A stretch of 9,101 nucleotides of DNA from JBHENW01 sp046261875 (lineage in GTDB: Bacteria; Acidobacteriota; Thermoanaerobaculia; UBA5066; Gp7-AA6): contig JBHENW010000108.1 of assembly GCA_046261875.1 (NCBI GenBank), forward strand, positions 1 to 9,101, in the 5' to 3' direction. Positions 1-6,738 of this stretch are shown here, piece after piece (the stretch's first letter is position 1; the number at the start of each line of letters is the position of its first letter). Position numbers and translations under genes: made by a program. The notes beneath the pieces are model-generated. The model did no database searches and was not told the origin of the DNA. It saw only the letters and a list, made by a program, of their open reading frames with translations.

Positions 1-179
1 GTCCCCCGGAAGTACGGTGTCTATCGCGCCCAGGACGGGACATCGGAGCGCGCCCTCTTCGTCCTCGACGAGGAGGAACGATTCGGTGGAGCTACGTCTC
101 GCCAGTCGGCGTCAACCCCGGCGCGGACGGGATCCTGAAAGCCCTGGAGACATTGCACGCCAAAGAGGTCCCGGCATGA
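1..179 (+). CDS. Peroxiredoxin (AhpC/TSA family), C-terminal end, one frameshift
   Basis: This is the 3' end of a gene that begins before the window. Reading from base 1 gives YGVYRAQDG, then SERALFVLDEE. After a one-base loss at about 75-76 (GAGGAGGAA where GAGGAGGGAA is expected) it continues as GTIRWSYVSPVGVNPGADG, then ILKALETLHAKEVPA and TGA at 177-179. The pattern YGVYRxxDGxxERALFVxD...GxIRWSYVSPxGVNPGADGIL is typical of the C-terminal part of thioredoxin-fold peroxiredoxins, which reduce hydrogen peroxide and organic hydroperoxides using thiols. The catalytic cysteine would lie upstream and is not visible. The stop overlaps the start of the next gene as ATGA, so the two were probably translated together. 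The family call is from recognised sequence; the lost base is inferred and may be a sequencing error. Confidence 0.8.
   Translation, partial: PPEVRCLSRPGRDIGARPLRPRRGGTIRWSYVSPVGVNPGADGILKALETLHAKEVPA
162..168 (+). promoter_or_regulatory. Ribosome binding site for the DsbA-like gene
   Basis: AAAGAGG lies seven bases before the ATG at 176, inside the last codons of the peroxiredoxin gene. It supports this ATG as the start of the thioredoxin-fold gene and fits translational coupling through the ATGA overlap. Confidence 0.55.
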
Positions 180-757
180 GCCGGCTCCTGACACCGGTGT
201 CCGAACGGGATCACGTCCGGGGTCCGCGGCGACGCGCCCGTGACGGCGGTCGAGTATGGGGATTACGAATGCCCCGTACTGCGGAAAGGCGCACCCCACG
301 GTTGGTGCGCTCGAAAAGGAGCTCGGGGACCGGCTGTCGTTCGTCTACCGCCACTTCCCGCTGACCTCGGCTCACCCCCACGCACAGCACGCGGCGGAGG
401 CCGCGGAAGCAGGCGGGGGCGCAGGGCCGTTTCTGGGAGATGCACGACCTCCTCTTCGAGAACCAGAAAGCTCTCGGCGACCGGGATCTCGTCGAGTACG
501 CGGGCGCCATCGGCCTGGACGTCCAGCGATTCGTCCGCGAGATGACCGAGCACCTCCATGCCCCGCGCGTTCGCGAGGACTTCCTGACCGGAGCGCGCAG
601 GGGTGTCAACGGGACACCGACCTTCTTCATCAACGAAATCCGGCACGACGGCGCCCACGATTTCGACTCGCTCCACTCGGCGATCCTCGAAGCGGTGAGA
701 AAGCCGCGGACGGGACCGGCGGGCGAGGCGGGCCGGACGCGGTCGACGTTCGGCTGA
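176..757 (+). CDS. DsbA-like thioredoxin-fold oxidoreductase, three frameshifts as given
   Basis: When three extra bases are removed (near 230, at 276, and one G in the run 415-419) a single protein of about 192 residues appears. It starts MSRLLTPVSERDHVRGPRDA, continues VTAVEYGDYECPYCGKAHP, and later reads QGRFWEMHDLLFEN. The DHVxGPxDAPVTxVEYGDxECPYC opening, the CPYC redox pair (codons at 270-282), the QGRFWEMHDLLF helix and the GVNGTPTFFIN segment with its cis-proline loop (TP, about 610-625) are hallmarks of the DsbA/Thioredoxin_4 family, which oxidises or isomerises thiols or recycles redox partners. No clear signal peptide is seen, so a cytoplasmic role beside the peroxiredoxin is possible; NhaA-linked thioredoxin domains look similar. 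Each frame is well conserved up to its break, which favours sequencing or assembly error or very recent decay. As given, the gene cannot make the full protein. Confidence 0.8.
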
Positions 758-772
758 AGGTTCTTTACCCGA

Positions 773-804
773 CGACGCGGAGGATCCGCAGACCCTCCGC
801 GTCG
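773..804. terminator. Hairpin between convergent genes, possible bidirectional terminator
   Basis: CGACGCGGAGG (773-783) pairs perfectly with CCTCCGCGTCG (794-804) around a ten-base loop, an 11-bp GC-rich stem. It lies between the DsbA-like gene ending at 757 and the protease gene whose stop is at 837, where a terminator is expected. No proper T-run follows on either strand; only GTTTCT comes a few bases after on the + strand. Intrinsic termination is therefore plausible rather than certain. It could also just be a stable 3' end structure. Confidence 0.5.
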
Positions 805-836
805 GTGAGAGTTTCTCCCACGTCGATCCTGGCGAT

Positions 837-3293
837 TTAACGGCCGCCTAATCTGGCCCCACAGAACTCCGCCTCGTCCCCCAGCGAGATGCGCCGGGGG
901 GCCCGGGCGCGTTCCATCCGCGGCGGCGTCTGGCGATGCTCGAAAAACCTCGCGATGTCCGAGACCGCCTGGTCCCGGTGGGCGACCTCCGCGCGGGAGC
1001 TCGGCGCGCGCGTCTTCATCAGCGCCGAGATCCGCCGCAGACCCCACTGCGCGCCGGCTCGCGCCTCGGGCGTCGCTCGCCCGTGGAGTGCGAGCCCGAA
1101 CAGCTCGTCCAGGACGACCCGCTCCGCCGCGCGGCGCATCGCGGCATGGTCCCGGGCCGCGGTCTGGTCGTGCGTGCGCTCGATGATGCGGGCGATGACC
1201 TGTTCCAGTCCGGGCTGCGCGGGGTCGCGGCCGGCGAGGACGGCCAGACGCGCGGCGCGGGTCGGCGCGAGCAACTGGCCGACGACGTGACCGGCGAGGA
1301 CGCGCGCGGCGGCCAGCTGGTCGAGGACCGTGCCCGCGTCGGAGGGGAATGCGCTCTCGTCGCGTTCGTAGCCGAAGGGGGCCGGCGGGATCGCCGCGAG
1401 CACCCGTTCGGGCACGGCGAGCTCCGCCGGCTCGATCGAGTCCAGCAGCAGCTCGAGCGCGCGCCGCTGAAGGGCCGGGCTGACCACTTTGGTCGGCGGG
1501 ATCTGGTCGCCGCGGACCGCGTATCGGAACTCGACGCCCCCCACGGCCTTGACCGCCGCCGAGATCGTCGGCGCGTGGTACAGGTACGCCGATGCGAGCC
1601 GCCGGTTCAAAACGGCCATGGGCTCGCCCGGCTTGATCGCGCGCTCGTCGAACCGGTCCACGAGGAGACGCCGGATCGGGAGGACGCGGGCGAGCTCCGC
1701 CACGGCGTCCGCGCCGTTGACCCACGTGCTCCCCTCGGCAAACGAGCTGTCCTCCCCTTCATGGGGATTCGTGATGAACCGCAGTCCCTTCGCCATCGCT
1801 TCCTCGAGGATGGCGCGCAGGCCGGTTTCTTCCTGGCCGGGGGGAAACTGGGAGTAGGCATAGCGGATGGCCAGATGGTCGTACGGCCCGGGACCCGGCG
1901 CATAGGCCTGGCTCAGGTCGAGGCGGCCGCCCTCCAGCCGCACCCACGGCGCCGGATACGCCATCACCGAGGCGCGGTCGTCGAAGGCGGCCGCGAAGTT
2001 GTGCGCGAGCCCCAGCGTGTGGCCGATCTCGTGCGCCGCGTGCTGCCGGCGGCGGGCCATCAGCACCTGCTCCGCCTCGTTCGGCGGGCGGGGACCGGAC
2101 TCCAGGAGGGCGGGCAGCATGGCGGCGTAGAGCTCGTAGTTCGCCAGGGATCGGTGCGAGTCCATCCGCACCGCCGCCTTGATGATCTCCCCTGTCCGCG
2201 GGTCGACGAACGACGGGCCGACCGAGCTGCTCCACTGGGTCCGGTGGAACCACTGGATCACGTCGTAGCGGGCATCGAGCGGGTCCATGTCCGGAGGCAT
2301 GTCCTCGATCCGGAATGCGCCGATGAACCCCGCCTTCTCGAAGACGTCGTTCCACCACATCCCGCCGGCCTTGAACGCCGACCGGTACGGCTCCGGAACG
2401 CCCCGGTCGAGGTAATAGACGATCGGCTCCACGGGCTCGCTGCGCGCCGACGACGGGTCCTTCTTGATCAGCCGGTGCCGCACGGCGTGGCGCGTGACGT
2501 AGTCCTCGTCGAACCGTTTCGCGAAATCGAAGAAGCGGACGGCATAGACCCCGATCCGCGGATCGAACCGGCGCGCCGCGAAGCCGGGACCGGGCAGCCT
2601 CACGAGGGAGTGATGCTGGCGCAGCGTCAGGGCGCGGGGTTCGGGGACGTTCTGGCGCAGCCGCGTGCCCGGCTGGTCGCTCGTGAACGTCAACGAGGCT
2701 TCGACTTCCGTGTTCTCCGGAAAGGCCTTCGTTCGCGCCAGGTGGATTCGGCTCTTCTCCCGGTCGAGGGCGAACGTGCCCTGCCGCGCCTCGCGGAAGA
2801 CGCCGCGCACGTCCAGCACGTCCGAGAGAAAGAAGGGCGTGCCGTCCACGAGAACGCGGCCCGGATCCTCGGCGATGACCTCGAGCGAGGCGACGGTCGA
2901 GGTCGGGAAGGACTCCTCGACCGACCGCGCGAGCGCGGCGTTGTCGGTCACGGCGCGGAAACGCGGGTTCTGCAGAACGAGGTGGACTTTCGGGCCGACC
3001 CGCTCGAAGCGCGCGATGGACTCGTCTCCCGGGGTTCCGCGATCGAGCTGGATGCTCACCTCCACGTCGCCCAGGCCGGTGGCGAGCGACGGCAGGTAGA
3101 GAAAGTCTTCGCCCAGGCGGGCGATCTCCACGAGGAGGCGGCCTTTCGCGGGGTCCCAGTAAAGGGGAAAGTAGCCGTCCTGGCGCGTCATCCCCTCGGT
3201 GACCCGGCTGATGGAAGGAGCCGCCCACGCGTTCTCCGGCAAGGCGAGGCCGCACGCCAGAAAAACAAAAGCGATTCCGAATCTCAGTTTCAT
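837..3293 (-). CDS. Secreted zinc-dependent metalloprotease (DUF5117/DUF4953 met-zincin)
   Basis: The product is 818 residues. It begins with a signal peptide (MKLRFGIAFVFLACGLALPE, followed by NAWAAP, cleavage probably near residue 25), so it is exported. Residues about 35-230 (GYFPLYWDPAKGRLLVEI and GEDFLYLPSLATGLG) look like the DUF5117 region. The catalytic part holds HEIGHTLGLAH at about 421-431, the HExxHxxGxxH zinc site with Glu422 as the general base, and SVMAYP at about 442-447, which fits the Met-turn. The C-terminal part (about 460-800) matches the DUF4953 tail of these proteins by position. The family is zinc metallopeptidases of unknown substrate, common in Bacteroidota and Acidobacteriota. 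The ATG at 3293-3291 has GGAGG six bases upstream. The gene is monocistronic here, convergent with the redox pair and divergent from the WGxxGxxG gene. No inactivating change was seen. Confidence 0.9.
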   Translation of the reverse strand: MKLRFGIAFVFLACGLALPENAWAAPSISRVTEGMTRQDGYFPLYWDPAKGRLLVEIARLGEDFLYLPSLATGLGDVEVSIQLDRGTPGDESIARFERVGPKVHLVLQNPRFRAVTDNAALARSVEESFPTSTVASLEVIAEDPGRVLVDGTPFFLSDVLDVRGVFREARQGTFALDREKSRIHLARTKAFPENTEVEASLTFTSDQPGTRLRQNVPEPRALTLRQHHSLVRLPGPGFAARRFDPRIGVYAVRFFDFAKRFDEDYVTRHAVRHRLIKKDPSSARSEPVEPIVYYLDRGVPEPYRSAFKAGGMWWNDVFEKAGFIGAFRIEDMPPDMDPLDARYDVIQWFHRTQWSSSVGPSFVDPRTGEIIKAAVRMDSHRSLANYELYAAMLPALLESGPRPPNEAEQVLMARRRQHAAHEIGHTLGLAHNFAAAFDDRASVMAYPAPWVRLEGGRLDLSQAYAPGPGPYDHLAIRYAYSQFPPGQEETGLRAILEEAMAKGLRFITNPHEGEDSSFAEGSTWVNGADAVAELARVLPIRRLLVDRFDERAIKPGEPMAVLNRRLASAYLYHAPTISAAVKAVGGVEFRYAVRGDQIPPTKVVSPALQRRALELLLDSIEPAELAVPERVLAAIPPAPFGYERDESAFPSDAGTVLDQLAAARVLAGHVVGQLLAPTRAARLAVLAGRDPAQPGLEQVIARIIERTHDQTAARDHAAMRRAAERVVLDELFGLALHGRATPEARAGAQWGLRRISALMKTRAPSSRAEVAHRDQAVSDIARFFEHRQTPPRMERARAPRRISLGDEAEFCGARLGGR

Positions 3294-3470
3294 GGATCCT
3301 CCGCGACGAGCGAACTCATCCGCAATCGCACCGGAATTCTAGGACGCGGAACGGCCACACGATTATCGCGTGGCGCTCTTCTTGCTATTTCCCGGGCACG
3401 GACGCCCCACACGTCCTCTCAAGCAACTTCTCAAGCTCCGGTGGAGAGCTCAATCTCAGGAGGAAATCCC
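3294..3470. promoter_or_regulatory. Divergent intergenic region, promoters for protease and WGxxGxxG genes
   Basis: These 177 bases separate two genes read in opposite directions, so both promoters should lie here. On the - strand TAGAAT (3341-3336) is a fair -10 for the protease gene, but no good -35 is found at normal spacing. On the + strand I found no convincing -10/-35 pair. TCTCAAGC occurs twice (3417-3424 and 3429-3436), a 12-base-step direct repeat just upstream of the small gene, which may be chance. The role is inferred from gene layout. Confidence 0.4.
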
Positions 3471-3710
3471 ATGCGGAAAATTCGTGTACTCGCGCTCGCG
3501 CTTCTCGTTCTCGTCTGCTTCGGCACCTTAGCGCAGGCGCAACCGGCCGGCGATACCGCGGCCGCTCCGGCGACCACGACCGTCGACCGCGATGACGACG
3601 GGACCGACTGGGGCTGGTTGGGCCTTCTCGGGCTGGCCGGGCTCATGGGACTCAAGCGCCGCGAGCCCAACACGGTTTCGACGACTCGGACGGCCAACGC
3701 GACTCGGTAA
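3471..3710 (+). CDS. Small secreted WGxxGxxG-motif protein
   Basis: This is a 79-residue protein. Residues 1-23 form a signal peptide (MRKIRVLALALLVLVCFGTL, then AQA before QP). A short Ala/Thr linker and an acidic stretch (DRDDDGTD, 39-46) follow. Next is WGWLGLLGLAGLMGL (47-61), a Gly/Leu-rich hydrophobic helix stopped by KRRE, and a Thr-rich tail. The motif matches the WGxxGxxG family of small bacterial proteins, whose function I do not know to be established. The layout of motif, hydrophobic helix and basic residues resembles C-terminal sorting tags of the PEP-CTERM/MYXO-CTERM kind, but with almost no cargo. AGGAGG at 3458-3463 is seven bases before the ATG, and a strong terminator follows the stop within ten bases, so the gene is its own transcription unit and probably well expressed. 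It is likely a membrane or envelope protein. Confidence 0.82.
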   Translation: MRKIRVLALALLVLVCFGTLAQAQPAGDTAAAPATTTVDRDDDGTDWGWLGLLGLAGLMGLKRREPNTVSTTRTANATR

Positions 3711-3720
3711 ACCCTTCTCT

Positions 3721-3757
3721 CCCGGGGGGCTCGTCCGGACGCCCCCCGGGTTTTTTT
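3721..3757 (+). terminator. Rho-independent terminator of the WGxxGxxG gene
   Basis: CCCGGGGGGC (3721-3730) pairs perfectly with GCCCCCCGGG (3741-3750) around a ten-base loop, followed directly by seven T. It starts ten bases after the TAA stop. This is a textbook intrinsic terminator. Confidence 0.95.
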
Positions 3758-3775
3758 CGATATAGTCCGGACAGA

Positions 3776-4162
3776 TTGACTCCCGCGCGAACCTCTGCGG
3801 AGCCGGAGGCCGGCGCCTACCTCGATCGCCTGATCGAGTTGCTCGTGTTTGGACGAAAGCCGTTCGCCGATGTTCCGCCGTACTCGACCAACGAAGAGGC
3901 CGCCAAGCTCGTCGTTGCCAAGCTGCACAGGCCGCCGCTTCGGCCCCTGATGGTCCGAAACGCGGAAGGCTGGAGCTTCGACTGGCGCCAGCCCGACCCC
4001 AGCTCGGCTCTCGAGGACACGGCCGGATCGCGTTACGTCCGGCTGGTTTCGGCCTCCGCCGCGAGCCCCTCGCTCGCGATCTGCCGCGCTGCGCTCAAGC
4101 TCGTCCAGGCCTGGGGCGGCCCGCCGGCAGGTCCCGGTGGAAGCCCGGAGGTCCGCGCCTAG
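3776..4162 (+). CDS. Phage ABA sandwich domain-like protein, orphan
   Basis: The open frame gives 128 residues from a TTG start. The core runs PPYSTNEEAAKLVVAKLHR, then a Trp-containing strand segment (EGWSFDWRQ), and ends SASPSLAICRAALKLVQAW. The pairing of a PPYSTxxxAAxxVVxKL helix with a late SPxxAICRAALK helix is what I know from the phage ABA sandwich (BC1872-type) domain, found in phages and scattered on chromosomes, without an assigned activity. The start is uncertain: no Shine-Dalgarno site precedes the TTG. TATAGT at 3761-3766 could be a -10 giving a nearly leaderless message, and GTG at 3845 is an internal alternative that would cut the domain. It lies after a strong terminator and ends ten bases from the convergent udgX gene. 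No other phage gene is nearby. Confidence 0.6.
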   Translation: MTPARTSAEPEAGAYLDRLIELLVFGRKPFADVPPYSTNEEAAKLVVAKLHRPPLRPLMVRNAEGWSFDWRQPDPSSALEDTAGSRYVRLVSASAASPSLAICRAALKLVQAWGGPPAGPGGSPEVRA

Positions 4163-4172
4163 AACCCGGGAT

Positions 4173-4832
4173 TCAGGCGGCCAGCGCCCTCGCCGCGGCC
4201 TTCAGGTCGCGGACGAATCTCTGCGTCTCGCGCCGGCGCGTCTCGTCGTCCGGGGCGCGCAGGAGCGAGGAGGGGTGGACGGTGGCGAGGACGTAGGGAG
4301 CCAGGTCGGATGGGATCAGCCGTCCGCGGTGCTGCGTGACGCGAAAGGTCCGGCCGAGCAGCGCCTGTGCCGCGGTCGCCCCCAGACAGACGAGGACTTT
4401 CGGCCGGACGACGGCGATCTCCGCGTCCAGCCAGGGGCGGCAGGCCGCGATCTCCACGGCATTGGGCTTCTGGTGAATACGCCGCTTCCCGCGCGGCTCC
4501 CACTTGAAGTGCTTCACGGCGTTGGACACGTACGTGCGGGACCGGTCGATGCCCGCCGCATGCAACGAGCGATCGAGCAGGATGCCGGCGGGGCCGACGA
4601 ATGGACGCCCTTCGAGATCTTCGCGATCCCCCGGCTGCTCGCCGATCAGCATCACGTGCGCGGAAGCCGGGCCTTCTCCGAAGACGGTCTGGGTGCCCCG
4701 CTTCCAGAGGGGGCATCCGCGGCATTGCGCCGCGGCCGCGCGCAGCTTCGGAAGGGTCGGCCGCGGGGGCAGCCACGGGGCCGCCGTATACCGGGTCGCT
4801 CCGCTACGCGCCACGCCCTCCGTTGGTAGCAT
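4173..4832 (-). CDS. udgX: UdgX-type uracil-DNA glycosylase (Fe-S, covalent uracil trapping)
   Basis: The 219-residue product removes uracil from DNA or, as UdgX does in mycobacteria, binds tightly and links covalently to uracil-containing DNA. Visible motifs are CRGC at 37-40 and later Cys131 (AACRPW) and Cys149 (VCLGAT), consistent with four ligands of a 4Fe-4S cluster. GEQPGDRED at 64-72 is motif A in its UdgX form. KRRIH at 116-120 is the UdgX-specific loop whose His (here His120) makes the covalent bond. HPSSLLR at 186-192 is the C-terminal motif. Length fits the family. The ATG at 4832 lacks a clear Shine-Dalgarno site; GTG at 4814 is an alternative. The frame stays open upstream to 5531, but that stretch is antisense to the membrane gene and is not coding. 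The gene is convergent with the ABA-domain gene and divergent from the membrane gene, with no operon partner. Confidence 0.92.
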   Translation of the reverse strand: MLPTEGVARSGATRYTAAPWLPPRPTLPKLRAAAAQCRGCPLWKRGTQTVFGEGPASAHVMLIGEQPGDREDLEGRPFVGPAGILLDRSLHAAGIDRSRTYVSNAVKHFKWEPRGKRRIHQKPNAVEIAACRPWLDAEIAVVRPKVLVCLGATAAQALLGRTFRVTQHRGRLIPSDLAPYVLATVHPSSLLRAPDDETRRRETQRFVRDLKAAARALAA

Positions 4833-4874
4833 TCCGCGGGCCAGCCCGCCGGTCTTTCGCGCGACAATGAAGCA
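4833..4874. promoter_or_regulatory. Short divergent spacer between udgX and the membrane-protein gene
   Basis: Only 42 bases separate the two divergent starts, too few for two standard separate promoters. One or both promoters must therefore overlap coding sequence, or one start is annotated too far upstream. No clear -10/-35 pair or Shine-Dalgarno site was found here. Confidence 0.3.
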
Positions 4875-5959
4875 TTGCCGCGCGCTTACGGAACGGACCT
4901 CCTGTCTCTGACCGCCGACGGCGCGCTCGATTTGACGTGCGCATCGTCGAAAGGCTGGCGGCCGCGCACGTCTCCGACGCGCACTTCCGTCGAGCACCCC
5001 GGGGCGGCCGTCGAGTGGGAAGGCGAGATCTTCGAGGTGCTCGAGGCCGTTCCGCTGGCCGACGGCCGGACGCGGTACCGCATGGCCGCCTGGGACCCCC
5101 GGCACGCGATCCGGACGCTGGACCGTTACGACCCGGCGGCGGAGACCACACGCGCCGCCGAGCGGTCGGACCGTTTCCGGGATCGCCGGAGCCGGAGGAT
5201 GTCGGTCTTTCTCGCGCCGCTTCTCGGGCATCTGCCGGGCCACGTGCAGGAGGAGATGGAGAAACAGTTCGGCGCCCGCGCGGTCGGGATGACGATCGCT
5301 TCGGCGCTGCCGCTCTTCGTTCTGGGCTTCCTTTGCGCCTTCGACCGTCTGGCCGCGGCCGCAGGCTCCGGCCTCTCGACGCCGCGGGCGGCGCGGAGGC
5401 TTCCGTCTTCCCGTGGCTCGGGTGGATGCCGGCGACGGTCGGAATCTTCCTGCTCGCCGAATCCACTTTCCGGCTGGGCTCGGCCGTGGCCGCGTCGCGT
5501 CCCTGCGGGTCACTGCTCGGCGTCCTGGCATACGAAGCCTGGCTGGCGGTCGGCGGGAAGCGCTTTGGCCGACCTCTCGGCGCCCGTGTCGAAACGGCGC
5601 CCGACCCGATCCGCGACGCGGGCGACCGCTATCATCTTCTCGAGCCCATCGCGGCGCTGCTGCGGCCCGACGAGCAGGCGATCCTCGCGGCGCGGTTTCG
5701 GTTCGACCCCATCCGGCGGGGACGGCGCACGGTCGGGTGGCTGGCAGCTTTCGCCCTCCTCAACATCGTGATCTCGCTCGTCCAGCTCGCCGCCGGTCGC
5801 GGCGGCACGGGCGATTTCCTCTGGCTCCTCGCGGGGATCGCACTGCTTCTCGAGCAGCTCGCGCGCCGGCGCACGCTCGCGCGCGGCGTCCCCGCGGGAA
5901 GCGTCCTGGGCGCGATCGTGCGGCCTCTGGCAAGAGAAATGCTCCGGGAGCGCCGGTGA
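4875..5959 (+). CDS. Unrecognised multi-pass membrane protein, one frameshift as given
   Basis: I do not recognise the family. Read with one missing base restored between about 5343 and 5390, it gives about 361 residues. The first 135 residues look soluble (AYGTDLLSLTADGALDLTC, then VEWEGEIFEVLEAVPLADG, then RYRMAAWDPRHAIRTLDRY). Hydrophobic helices follow at about 139-160 (MTIASALPLFVLGFLC), 184-205 (WMPATVGIFLLAES), 286-308 (VGWLAAFALLNIVISLVQL) and 315-330 (FLWLLAGIALLLEQL), with a charged segment between the second pair. The start is taken as TTG because the frame keeps protein-like sequence from there. The nearest upstream ATG (4867) is out of frame and soon stops, so an N-terminal frameshift is possible. 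Both sides of the break read as good protein, so a sequencing error or recent mutation is likely. The DUF481 gene begins 13 bases after its stop, suggesting one transcript. Confidence 0.6.
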
Positions 5960-5972
5960 CCGGAGGATCCGC

Positions 5973-6722
5973 ATGCCGAGCGCCCGACTCCTGCGCCTGT
6001 TCCTTCCCGCCGCCGTCGCGTGCGCGGCGCGATTGAGCGCGCAAACCCCCGAGGAGACCCCCGCCCCTCCCCCGCTCTGGTCCGGCAAGGGCGAACTGTC
6101 CTTCGTCGCGACGTCGGGCAACACGGATACCCAGACGCTCGGCGCCGGAGCCGAGGTGGAGTACCGAGCGAGTCCCTGGTCCGTGCAGTTCAAGGCGGCG
6201 TTCGTGCGAAGCGAGGCGGACGACGTCGAGAACGCGCGCGCCCTGACCGCCTCCCTGCGGGGGGCGCGAACGCTCTCTCCCCGGCTGGAGGTCTTCGCCC
6301 GCGGCGACTACCTCGAGAACCGCTTCGCCGGAATCGAGGACCGCTACTCCGGCGAGGGAGGCGCGGCCTATGCCATCTTCCCGTATCCGCCGCACGAGCT
6401 GAAAGTCGAGGGCGGGCTCGGATACACCCGCGAGCTCAGAACCGCCGGAGAAGATCTGGCGTTTCCGACGGCCCGCGTGGGCTTCCTCTACGAATGGCAG
6501 ATCTCGCGCACGGCGACCTACGCGGAAGAGTTCTCGTTCCTCTCGAACCTGGAGGCGGGCTCCGACTGGCGGATCGTGAACACGGGCTCGCTCAGCGCCG
6601 AGATCGTTCGCGCGATCGCGCTGAAGCTGTCCTTCGCGATCCTCTACGCCAACGAGCCGGTTCCCGGGTTCCGGAAGCGCGACACGCTCACCTCCGCGGC
6701 GATCGTCGCGAAGTTCCCGTAG
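5973..6722 (+). CDS. DUF481 family protein, probable outer-membrane beta-barrel
   Basis: The 249-residue product starts with a signal peptide (MPSARLLRLFLPAAVACAAR, then LSAQ, cleavage near residue 24) and ends in a terminal aromatic/proline strand (SAAIVAKFP). The mature part opens GKGELSFVATSGNTDTQTLG, the typical first strand of DUF481 (YdiY-like) proteins. Alternating-hydrophobic strands follow throughout (VEYRASPWSVQFKAAFV, RLEVFARGDYLENRF, AYAIFPYPPHELKVEGGLGY, ALKLSFAILYANEPVPGFRK). DUF481 proteins are thought to be small outer-membrane barrels; their substrate or role is not known to me. GGAGG lies eight bases before the ATG at 5973. It is 13 bases downstream of the membrane-protein gene and is convergent with the DinB-like gene. 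Confidence 0.88.
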   Translation: MPSARLLRLFLPAAVACAARLSAQTPEETPAPPPLWSGKGELSFVATSGNTDTQTLGAGAEVEYRASPWSVQFKAAFVRSEADDVENARALTASLRGARTLSPRLEVFARGDYLENRFAGIEDRYSGEGGAAYAIFPYPPHELKVEGGLGYTRELRTAGEDLAFPTARVGFLYEWQISRTATYAEEFSFLSNLEAGSDWRIVNTGSLSAEIVRAIALKLSFAILYANEPVPGFRKRDTLTSAAIVAKFP

Positions 6723-6738
6723 GGCGCCCGGGCCCGGC

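Noticed and set aside
211..1725. Long - strand open frame over the redox genes and the protease 3' half
   Set aside because: It overlaps recognised proteins on the other strand and in another frame, and its translation is Arg/Pro/Gly-rich without motifs.
936..3710. Very long + strand open frame (924 codons) antisense to the metalloprotease
   Set aside because: It is a by-product of high-GC codon use in the protease gene. Its translation is Arg/Glu/Gly-rich and low in structure, with no recognisable motif. Only its last 79 codons, the WGxxGxxG protein, are real and have their own ribosome site.
4833..5531. Upstream extension of the udgX frame
   Set aside because: The frame is open but lies antisense to the membrane-protein gene, and the added sequence is Arg/Pro-rich. 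UdgX family length fits a start near 4832.
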